Assembly: GCF_042477335.2 (NCBI RefSeq)
Contig: NC_091262.1
Coordinates: 70,976,001-71,040,000 of the forward strand
Origin: Ovis canadensis
Lineage: Eukaryota; Chordata; Mammalia; Artiodactyla; Bovidae
DNA length: 64,000 bases
Direction of reading: 5' to 3'
Made by a program: the position numbers and the translations under genes. The notes under the pieces are model-generated. The model was not told the DNA's origin. It did no database searches and was given only the letters and a program-made list of their open reading frames with translations. Below, piece after piece: positions 11,701 to 23,100 of this stretch; the first letter of the stretch is position 1, and each line of letters opens with the position of its first letter.

Positions 11701-14700
11701 AACATCGTTTGCTTTGTCATTTTTGCTCTCTGTGCATATGTGATTTCTTCCTGAATCATGTGAGGGCAGGTTCACATACAGCTTGGCCCTTTACCCCAGG
11801 TACTTCTAAAAATAGGGGTATTCCCTCACATAACCACATTAAACTCGCCTGCTTCATAATTTTACATCAATACAGTGTTTTTCTCCACAGCACCTTCTGT
11901 ACTCCGGGCAGTCAGTGATCTCACGGGGCTTTCTTTAGCTCTCCCTCCTCCAGCTCAGGATCCAGGGGGAGGGCAGGGATCGCATTTCGCTGTCTCCTTT
12001 AATCTGGAACTTCACAGCCTTTCTTTGTCTTCTGTGACATCGACATTTTTAAGGAATACAGGTTTCCCTCCCCACCCCCCACCTCACTGTTTCTTCGTCA
12101 TGAAAGTTCCTCATTTTGTGTTTGTCAGATGTTTCCTCATGATTAGACATTTTCAGCCAGATCTCTTAAATTCTCTGCTGACTTGGACCTTCCATGATCT
12201 TAGGACCAGGCCCTCTACCTCGGGCCTTCTGCTCACATCTACCCCAGCTCCCCACCCCCTACCCCACCCCGACTCCCCTCATCCCCATCCCCATTCAACC
12301 CAGAGGCTTCCAGCACCTTGCTACCCAGAGTATGGTCCACAGACCCACAGCGCCCCGTGGAAGCCCTGGGGGGCATCAGCGACCCCGTGGAGGGCACACC
12401 TCCAGCTTGGGTGCTGCTGGCCTTCACCACTGACCCGCTTTTAGCAGGAAAAAAGCCCTTCTCCCCATCACCCCACATCCCCTACACCACACCCTGCCCC
12501 AGCCCCTCGAGTCCAGGGAGGAAGCTCCACCCACCTGTCTTTCCCATTACATGATGCTGGCAATAGTAACTGGTACCCGCAAGGCATGGCTGCTGGCAAT
12601 GTGCTGGGGTGTAGGGGAAAAGATGGAACTTGGAGACATGAGGCCTGGGATCATGGACCAGGCCTTCTTTTCCAGAAGGCTGCTGCTGCTGCTAAGTCGC
12701 TTCAGTCATGTCCAACTCTGCGACCCCATAGACACCAGCCCACCAGGCTCCCCCATCCTGGGATTCTCCAGGCAAGAACACTGGAGTGGGTTGCCATTTC
12801 CTTCTCCAGTGCATGAAAGTGAAAAGTGAAAGTGAAGTCGCTCAATCGTGTCCAACTCTTAGCGATGCCATGGACTGCAGCCTTCCAGGCTCCTCTGTCC
12901 ATGGGATTTTCCAGGCAAGAGTACTGGAGTGGGGTGCCATTGCCTTCTCCGTTCCAGAAGGCAGTTGCTGTTAATGCCGTGATACGGATGGGCCTGGATT
13001 CAAGGCTGGGATTTCCTCGCTCCAGAGCCTGTGCCTCCAGCACTGTACCAGGCAGATCCTGGGGGCAGATCCTGGGATCAGATCCCAGAACTCATAAATC
13101 CCGATCAAGTACTTCTTCCAATGAAGCTGGTTTAGGGCCCGTGTCAGGCAGAGTGGAGAGTTCACAGAGACAGATGGCTTTGGATCGACCTGGCCCTCCT
13201 TTCTGCAGCCAGGAGCAGACTGCATGGGGCCTAGTGAGAGCAGTTAGAACTTCTAGAATCATCCCTCCCATTACTTTGATAAACAAGTGGTCGCCACCTC
13301 TTCAGTATCTAAGACCATACATTCAGGGCTGACCTTGCTGTTGGGAGGAAATAGCTTCAAGTCCAAGAACTCCTCCACAAGAGGAGGGGGAAGGAAAGAG
13401 AAATGCAGTGTATGCAAATATGGGGACTCTTTCTAAAAGAATACAAAGAACCTTCTTCTAATATAGATACAGAGCAGGCAGCATCCCAGAGGGCAGTGAA
13501 GGCCAGCCTGCCACTTCTTCCTCTTCCTTCAGTAGTCTGGGTAGCTGGTTCAGGGAGACCCCAGGTATGTGGAACAAAAGGCCCATGACATCTACCGAGG
13601 GTAGAGAGGACAGAGACGGAGGGCAGGCTGTGGGTTTTTAAAAATCTGTGTTTAAAAAGTCTAAACTGATTTCTAATGACAAACGTCACTAATCGTTTAT
13701 TATAGAAAAAGATGATTAGTATTGTGATAGATTTCTATCTGGTCTCTTTGAAATAGATATAGACAGGTAGATAAATAGATAATTAGTTAAGGAAATACTT
13801 TCTGCTGTAACAAACCCTGCAATCTCTAACTCAATACAAATTTATTTCTCACACACGTAGGTCCAATTGGATAGAGGAGAGGGGAGTGGGCTCCACGCCG
13901 TATAGTCATCCAGGGATCCAGGCTGGGGGAGGCTTTCTAAGTCCCCTAGGCATTGACATGCAGGTAACAGAAGGGAGACACACAGACAGACAGAGAAGCT
14001 ATGTGCCTGGTCTGGAAGCAAAGAACAACCTTGTTTTTCTGCCCCACAACAGAAATGGGATTCAGGACCTCTAAGATGTCATGTTCTGAGGATTGCATGC
14101 TAAGTCGCTTCAGTCGTGTCTGACTCTCTCTGACCCTATGGACCACAGCCAGTCAGACTCCTCCGGCCGTGGGGTTCTCCAGGCAAGAATACTGGAGTGG
14201 GTTTCCATGCCCGCCTCCAGGGCATCTTCCCCACCCAGGAATCGAACCCATTGTCTCTTAAGGTCTCCTGCATTGGCAGGCGGGTTCTTTACCATTAGTG
14301 CCACTGAGGATTAGAAGCCACGTTACCCTCCTGTCTTGTATAATAACTATGTCTAACATTTCTCACAGTCCAGTAACCCAGCAGGTACCATGTTCATCAC
14401 TTTCTGCCTTACTTGGGCTTCCCAGGTGACTCAGTGGTAAAGAATCCACCTCCCAGTGCAGGAGATACGGGTTCAGTCCTTGGGTAGGGAAGATCCCCTG
14501 GAGGAGGAAATGGCAACCCACTCCAGTATTCTTGGCTGGGAAATCCCATGGACAGAGGAGCCTGGAGGCCTACAACCCATGGGGTTGCAAAGAGTCGGAC
14601 AGGACTGAGTGACTAAATGACAACAATAACATTCTGTCCTATTACTGAAACATCACAACCACCCACATGAGGCACGGATGCTGCTGTTATCCCCATTTTA

Positions 14701-15857
14701 TAGTCAAGGAAATTGAGACGCAGCGAGGTTGAGCTTGAGCTCACTTGAGGGTCACAAGTGAGCGGGTGAGTGCTGACCCTGGGACTTGGATCCAGCTCCT
14801 GTGCTAAACTGCCCGTTCCCCTGCCTTTCCAGGGCACCCTCAGGTCAGAGATGACCTCAGAGAGGCCACACCCAATTACAGTAGCCTCATAGGTTTTCCA
14901 GCCAGTCTGGGACTTTCAGCTTCGGGTCTCTGCACCCACAGCCTGCGTGGTTGACTGCCTTGTGGGCTGAGCTCCCTAAAGAGGAACTCAGGAGGCCAGA
15001 GCGATTTCCTCAAGGATGTGGTGTTGCTCAAAGCAGAACTGAGACGTAAGCAGCCTCTGCAGAAAGCACAAACAGCCTAACAGGGTCGCTTTGGGAAGCT
15101 CAGTGGGAGAGAGGCTGGCTTCTCGTCTCACGTCACCCACAGGCTATAGGGAACCTCCCTCCCAGGGGCTCCAGCTCTGTCATCTGTGCAGCTGGGAGTT
15201 CAGACTGGACTGGTGGTTTTCAAACTGGTCCCAGAGAACTCTCAAAGTGCTGGGGACATCTTGCAGGGGAGAGGAGAGAGGAAAGGAAATAGGAGGCCAG
15301 CCCTGCTGTCTGACTCTGATCAACCAGAGAAGCCAAGTTCTGTATAAAATACCCCTTAACCAAAGGTTTCTGCAGCAAAAGTAAGTTTAAAACCTCCTTT
15401 CTAGATGCTCTCTAGTTCTGCCATCCTGTGTTTTTATCAGATAAATTCATTCATTCAACAGTTCAACAAACACTTACTGACAATATGAATGTTAACAGGA
15501 AAACCCAGTGCCTGTTTTTAGGATGGTCACAATTCAAGTGGAAGACATGGCGCATTCAACAGGTGACAACCGTGCAGTGAGATAAATGATGTTCATTCGT
15601 TCATTTAGCAAATGTTATTTATTAAACATATACTGCTGTTGAGGGGGCCTCCCAGAGGGTGCAGTGGTAAAGGATCCCCCTATCAATGCTGGAGACACCA
15701 GAGACCCAGGTCCAGTCTCTGGGTCGGGAAGATCCCCTGGAGTAGGAAGTGGCAACCCACTCCAGTATTATTGCCTGGGAAATTAACATGGACAGAGGAG
15801 CCTGGCGGGCTACAGTCCCTGGGGTCGCAGAGAGTCGGACAAAACTGAGCGTGCGCG

Positions 15858-15902
<45 letters not shown>

Positions 15903-18900
15903 TTGAGGCATTGGATATACATACTGAGCACAGTATGTCCCTGCCCTCATAAAGCTTTCATTCTAGTGGGAAGAAACAGATGATAAACAAGGAACCAGTG
16001 CTTCCTGTTTCCTTGGAAATATACCATCAGTACTGAAACAGGCTATCTCAATGAATGAAACAGGCTCAGGGGGCTGGGGAGTGTGAAGGAGTTTGCCGTT
16101 CTGGGTTGGGACATCTGGGGAGGCCTCTCCGAGTTAGTGTGTATTTGCTTTTCCATTTTTTGCAGTGACAGGGCCAGCAAACCCGTTATAAGGGCCCTGA
16201 ACCTAATTGGTGGGGAGTGAGGGTCTTGGGTTAAAACCTCCTGGAGGAATGAAATGGCTTCAAGTGGGAATGGTGCTGGAGGGTTAGGGCCAAAGCAGGT
16301 CATAGTCATGAGCTGCCCCAGGATTGTTGCACAGCCAGTCACTTTCCCTAGGAACCCAATCAACACACTTCGAGGGGCAGTTATGATAAGGTGATGTATT
16401 TTTTCCTCTTGATCGGGGTCTGCAGGCCAACTCTGGCCCATCATCTGGTTTTATAGATAAATTGGTATTGAAGCAGCCACGTCCATTCATTTACGTAGCA
16501 TCTCTGGCTGCTTTTTATACAATGGCTGAGTCGAATAGTTGGGACAGAGACCATGTGGTTGTTGTTCAGTTCAGTTGCTCAGTTGTGTCTGACTCTGCAA
16601 CCCTGTGGACTGCAGCACACCAGGCTTCCTTGTCCTTCACTATCTCCTGGTGAAGCATATCCCCTTTGCTCAAATTCATGCCCATTGTGTCGGTGTTGCT
16701 ATCTAACCATCTCCTTCTCTGCCGCCATGTGGCCCACTAAAACAGCAGAACTAAGATATCTCCTATCCAGCCCTGTGCAGGGCTTCCCAGGTGCCACCGG
16801 TGGTAAAGAACCTGCCCACCGATGCAGGAGATGTAAGAGACGCAGGTTTAATCCCTGGGCGGGGAACACCCCCTGGAGAAGGAAATGGCAACCCGCTCCA
16901 GCATTCTTGCCCGGAGAATCCAATGGGCAGAGGAGCCTGGCCGGCTATAGTCCAGAGGGTCACAGAGAGTTGGACACTACTGAAACAACTTAGCATGCAC
17001 AGCCCTTTAGAGAAAAAAATTTGCCAACCCCTCTTTCAGAAAATGCTTCCTAGAAGACAAAACTTTGTCTTTAATCCAGCCACTCATTTGATGTCATCGG
17101 GGCTCTGAGTCACAGACTGAGTTTTGTTATTATTAATATCTCTGGTTTGCAGATAAGAAAAGTGAGGCTCAGAGGGCATGACCCCAGAAAGCACAGCTGG
17201 TTAAGTGGCTGAGACAGGGGCCTTCTAGTCCTCACGGTTTGTGTGACCCAGGTGTGCAGCTTCAACATGTTTTTATCAGAGCTCTTCTCCAAAGTCTCCT
17301 GGCTGATGAAAACATGCATAAGAAAAAAAAAAAAGAAAACATGCATAAGACCCCCAGCCAGCTCTTCAAAATGTAATCGGCACCCCGCAACATCTACAGA
17401 TGGAAAAGAGATGTGACTTTGGCAAAAAAGAAAGCCAGAATCAGCAGGAAATGCAGGCTGCAGCCCAGCGGCCCTTTCAGAGGCACAGCTTGATGGACTG
17501 ATCTATGATCCACGCGAGACAGATGTTCTCATCACAGGCCAGTTGTTTTACAACCGTGCCCCCAGCATCTCAGTCCTATCGCTTGAGGCCCCGCTGTGTG
17601 CAGGGCAGAGCCCCGAGCCCTAAGCCTTGGGCTCCAGGCTTTTAGGAAGGAGAATGCAGCACTAACTATCTCCAGGATATTGGCTGGGAGCCAGTGCCTT
17701 TAAATGATGCTTAAAAGTTGTGTTTGGCCACAAGGAGCTCTCAGGTCAGGGAGCCTGTGTGGTTATTTCTCACCACATCAGGGAAGAGTGACCCAGATTC
17801 TACTGACCAACCATGGCACTTGGAGCAAATTTCTGTATCCCTGAGCCTCAGTTTCCTAATAATGAGATTGGACTTGATGAATCCAAAGCCATTGGTGTGC
17901 TAAGTCGGTGATGGTACAAACCATCTCACGGAAGCTAGTCATCTGTGTCTCTTCCCTGCTCCACGTTCATGTCGGTAGCTTGAAGTTGGCCACTGGGGAA
18001 ATATTTACGCCATGATAATTGGCAGATCCTGCAAAGCAGAGCTTTTTCCTTCGGAGAACCCCTTGTTAACCATTCCCAGCATACCACTGTCTAAGGCCCA
18101 TAATAATGGATCCTGGTAACCTCGACCATGACCCCAGCTGTGGGAGAACAGAGTAGGGCCTGGTGGGAGGGCACATGGGGCCAGCGCACAGTCGGTGTCC
18201 TAGATTCCAAGCCCTGTGCTGGAGACTGGAAGGGCCTTGATGGGGCAGAGGTTCAGAGAGATTAAGTAATCTGCCTAAGCTCACACGGCCTCCATCCCTG
18301 CCTTCAGGGAGCTCACAGTTCACAAGAAGGGCAGGCTCTGAAACAGTCAAGGGTCTGGGCACTAGAGCAGGAACCATCTATTGAGGATATGGGAGGACAA
18401 GAAGTTAGTAAGGGAAAGGAAGGGAGTGCGGCCCAGGCAGAAGGAACCGTGTGTCAAGGCGCAGGATAGTGAAAGCGCCCGTAGCGTTCAGCTGCGATTC
18501 AGCACAGTGGGGTGTTCTTCAGAGTGTGGCAGTGGGTGGCAGAATGTCATCCTGAGCTCCCCCTGGTGTGGAAAGGACTCCTGGAGTCTGTGCAGAGGCC
18601 CGTCTGAGTCGGTGCCAGGCTTGGGCTCTGAGATCTGGCTGGGAGCTCAGCATTCATTCATTCACACTTACCCAGCACATCTCCTGCACACACCCTGCCT
18701 CTCGTTGCTCTGTGCATTGGAGAGACAGAGGAAGTTGCTCATGGATAGCTGGAGGGACAGACAGATATGAGGTCTAAAGAGTCCCCTGCAGTGGAGTGGC
18801 TGAACACAAAATCACAGGAACCAAGGAGATGGGCCCCAGAGCCCTTCCTGAGGGTCAGCCGAGATTCTCAAGAAGAGCATGGAAACACGGAGAAAAGGGC

Positions 18901-20152
18901 AAAGCCTGGGGCCGCAGTCTGGAGGGTTCCTTCCCCTTCTCTCTTAAGTCCTCAGACATTGGGCCAGAGCTGGACAGTCCTAGCTGAATGTTGCTGACCC
19001 CTCAAGCAGGTTTTCTCTCCTCGGCACTGTAGACCTTTGGGGACTAAGTAATTCCTTCCTATGGAGGGCTGTTCTGTGCACCGTAGGGTTTTTAGCAGCA
19101 TCCCTGACCTGTATGCCAGTAGCAAAAACAACGCCAGACATTGCCAAGTGGCCCCAAAGAGCAGAATCTCCCTGGCTGAGAACCACTGCTCAAAAGCAAA
19201 TAAGCTTTCTTGACTATTGGGTTTGGCGAGTTATCATTGGGCTGGCCAATAAGTTCGTTCAGGTGTTTCCATACCATCTTGTGGCCAAGCCAATAATACA
19301 ATACCAAGAAAAAACAAAATGATATTCTTGGAAGCAGAGTAAAATTTTGGTCAGCATGAGTTATAGGTGAATTCCAAAGGGCACAGGACTGTTTCACATC
19401 CCTGTTGCCAGACACACCTTGTTCCCTAATTCATAAATCAAACAGGAAAAGAATCTCCCATGTTCCAAGCATTCTAATAATTAAATTGTCAACATGGAAG
19501 ACAAGTCCTGGCACGAAGTACTGTGTCCCCTGGAACTCTTCAATTGTGTCTCAGGCTCAGAAAGGTTATGAAAGACTTTCTCCAAAACTGTCTGATCCTG
19601 CGTGCAAAGACACGGGAAAGTTGAAAGAAGGGATCAGAGAGCCTCCGAGCACAGAGCTGGAAAAAGAGGAACAGTGTTCTTCCTTAGTGGGCATTTCCGT
19701 GGAGGCGGTGTCCGGGCAGTCCGCTGTAATTCATTTCATAGAATTCTCACCAAAACCTCATAGGATGTCATGCTGTCCGTGTCAGTTCACATTTGGCCAG
19801 AAATGCAGGCTCAGAGAGGTAGAGCAGTTAGGTCAAGGTCACACAGCTGGTAGGGAGTGAGATTCATGCCCTGAGTCTGACTCTGCTTTTCAGTGCTGGG
19901 TGTTACCAGCTCCACCAACCACTTCATTTTACGGGTGGAAAAACTGAGGCCACCTCAGAAAGCAGAACAGAGGTGCCAAGAATAGCTCACTTTTCCACTG
20001 CACCCTGTGGGTACTGAAGCACTTTCGTATTCTTTCTCATTTCAGTCTCTCAAAAACCATGACAGGCCCTCAGGGCATCTGTTAGGTCCACCTCCACCTC
20101 GCTGCTTCCCCAAGGCATTCCAGGAGCTCTGAGCCCAGGAACACTTTCCACA

Positions 20153-20190
<38 letters not shown>

Positions 20191-23100
20191 CTCCGAGAAA
20201 GCACCTTTCAAGGCTACCACACGCTGACCATTCAGTTGTGTCCGACTCTTTGCGACCCCATGGACGATAGCCCTCCAGACTCCTCTGTCCATGGGATTTC
20301 CCAGGCAATAATACTGGAGTGGGTAGCCATTCCCCTCTCCACGGGATCTTCCTGACCCAGGGATCAAACCTGGGTCTTCCGCATCGCAGGCAGATTCTTT
20401 ACCACCTGAGCAACCAGGGAAGCGCCGCTCCCCTGCCCCTGCCCAGCCCACACAAAGCAGTAGTGATGGATTATTCCTTTCAGAGGTATTTATGTTTTAG
20501 AAGAAACCCTCAGGAAAGGGTACTGCTTAACCCAAAAGAGGGGCTTCCCACTGAGGTGGCTAAGCAGTACAAGGATCCACCTGCCAATGCAGGAACTGCC
20601 AGAGAGGCTCAGGTTCGATCCCTGAGTCAGGATAATTCGTTGGAGAAGGAAATGGCAACCCACTCCAGTATTCTTACCTGGAAAATCCCTTGGACAGAGG
20701 AGCCTGGAGGGCTACAGTCCATGGGGTTGCAAAGAGTCGGACAGGACTGAGTGACTAAAAGACGACAGCAGCAACATTCTGTCTTACTACTGAAACATCA
20801 CAGCCACCCACATGAGGCACGGATGCTGTTGTTATCCCCATTTTATAGTCAAGGAAATTGAGGCGCAGCGAGGGTGAGCTTGAGCTCACTTGAGGGTCAC
20901 AAGTGAGCAAACCAGTGAGTGCTGACCCTGGGACTTGGATCCAGGTCCTGTGCTAAACTGCCAGAGAGGCTCAGGTTCAATCCCTGCATCAGGATGATTG
21001 CTTGGAGGAGGAAATGGCAACCCATTCCAGTATTCTTGCCTGGAAAATCCCTTGGACAGAAGAGCCTGGCAGGCTACTGTCCATGAAAGAGTCAGACATG
21101 ACTGACCACATAGCCCCAAAGAATGCAGTTTGGAGGGGGAGCTTCAGGCCTCGTGGCATCTGGTCGAGGGAGGGCTTCGCTTTTGCAGGTGGATGGGGAG
21201 ATGTGTGCTCACAGAGGCAGGGAGCCTTCCCAGAAGACATCCACCTGAGACAGACAGCTGCTCCTGGGTGGGTCCCTGAAGTGTGACGTGAACTTGACTG
21301 AGGATGGCAGAGGGGAAGAGCTGGCAAAGGGGAAGGGGCTGGTCTTGCCTACCCAGCGGAGGGCACCTTCTTGGGGCTGGTCTTGCCCACCCGGCGGAGG
21401 GCACCTTTCTCGGTTCCCTCTTCCAAAACCCAGACTGTGTCTCAGGCCTTCTGACTAGGCTGATCCTAGGCTCACCCTGTGTCAAGAGTCAGGAGAAAAC
21501 AGGAAGGTTCCTCTTCTGGGGTGACCACCACCCACCCACCCAGCAAACCACTGATCCTTGCCCTGGGCAGGGAGCAGCTCCCAAGGAGAGCCTGGCACTC
21601 ACCACCTTCCGCCTGCTTCCTCTCCCAGGGAAGCCCTACGGGGCAGACGACTTCCTGCCGGTGCTCATGTACGTCCTGGCCCGCAGCAACCTCACAGAGA
21701 TGCTTCTCAACGTGGAATACATGATGGAGCTCATGGATCCCGCCCTGCAGCTGGGGGAGGGTGAGTCACTGTGCCAGACCCATCTCCGGACTCCCGGGGC
21801 TGATCGCCCACCCCTGACCCAGCCACATCGGGCTCGCTGGGCAGCTCAACCCAAACCTCCTGGATACCAGATTCCTGGGGCACGACACGATACCTGACAC
21901 ATTCCCTGTCCCAGGGCAGCTCACAGACTAGCAGGGGAGCTGGGCCAGTAAAGAGACCTTCTCATCGAGGCTTGTCAAGGGAGGCCCTGAGGGTACCAGA
22001 GCATGGTACTTAGTCTGTGCAATCAGAGAAGGCTTCCTGGAGGAGGTGATGTCTGAGCTGAGCACTGAAGGATAAACAGGGACCAGTCAGATAAAGAAGG
22101 ACAAAAGGCCGTCTTCCCAGAGGGAACAGCTGTTGCTGGCAGTATAAACGATAAGGGAATGATGGTCAAGTTCTTAGACAGGGCTGGTCCTGGGGACGCT
22201 CAGGCTTTCGCTCATCCAGTGCTGGCAGGAATAGTGATGCTGTGGGTAGGAGGCCATGCACTCTCCTGGAGGCGAGGATGGGAGCGTAATTTGTCCCACC
22301 CTCACTTTCCCTTCCTTCTCCTCCTTCCCACCACTTCCTTCCACCCACTTAGCCTCGGCCACCCCTCCACCAAGAATCCCTGAGGGGCACCAGCCCAGAT
22401 AGCAGCTCCGAAGGAGCCCCAAGCCGCCCTCTGAGACATCACCCCCAAAGGATGGAGAGAGATTCTCAGGCCCCCCGTGGCCCCTTTGGGCTTTGTGGTT
22501 CTTGAGATAAGCTGGCCCTCTTTGCATCTGTTTGCCTTTTTAGCTTTTGTTGGTCTCTGGGGTGACAGTATGACGTGTCTAGTCCTCTGAGTTCTTGGCA
22601 GCTCAGGGGAGCGTGTAAAGCCACGGAGGATTGGCCCAGCCCCGTGGACTGTTGTGGGAGTTTTAAAGACAGTGTCAGGGAAAGCCCTTTACGGAGTGGA
22701 AGGATGGGGCGAGGCTGTGGGGCTCTGCACTGGGTCTGAGCCCCGGCTGGCCAGTTCCCCGGCAGTGGTCAGCCATCCCCTGGCCACGTTGACCCCTGCT
22801 CCATCCATAGCCTCAATCTTTGCTGCCAGGCAGGGCTCCATGCCAGGCATGGTGGCACACAGTGGGGACAGGCCAGACACATCCTTGACCCAACTACCCT
22901 CTACTTATGGACATGAACCACCCCCACCTCAATCATGCCATAACCTCCTAGGATACCTTCCTCTTCCCGAAACCCACAAGGGGTTCGGGTGGGAAAGCTG
23001 AAATCACTCTGGGCAATTACAGGACTGATGGGAGACCCAGGCAGTGCTGGGCACCTGGCTGGAGCCAGCTCAAAATTCAAACTCTCCCAGAAGCACCCTC

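Larger units (their letters stand above)
8530..21628 (+). other. RIN3: RIN3 13.1-kb intron, repeat-rich
   Basis: No exon or other gene is supported. Contents that I recognise are itemised separately: an old repeat at 8825-9215, SINEs between 12.6 and 21.1 kb, a CA microsatellite at 15842-15900, a GT microsatellite at 20155-20189, and a duplicated SINE+MIR block. MIR-like fragments occur around 9890-10010, 10250-10340, 11090-11200, 17130-17240 and 19795-19880. An L1-3'-like AT-rich segment is at about 11570-11900. A 38-bp tandem pair is at 21335-21410. The stretches 17.3-19.1 kb and 10.4-11.0 kb show nothing recognisable. Confidence 0.6.

Noticed and set aside
12677-12962. Frames of about 80-170 codons with repeated CNPVD/SPPGS-like or MDRGAW-like peptides here and at many other sites
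   Set aside because: These peptides are translations of Bov-A2 and Bov-tA SINEs and recur at every copy.
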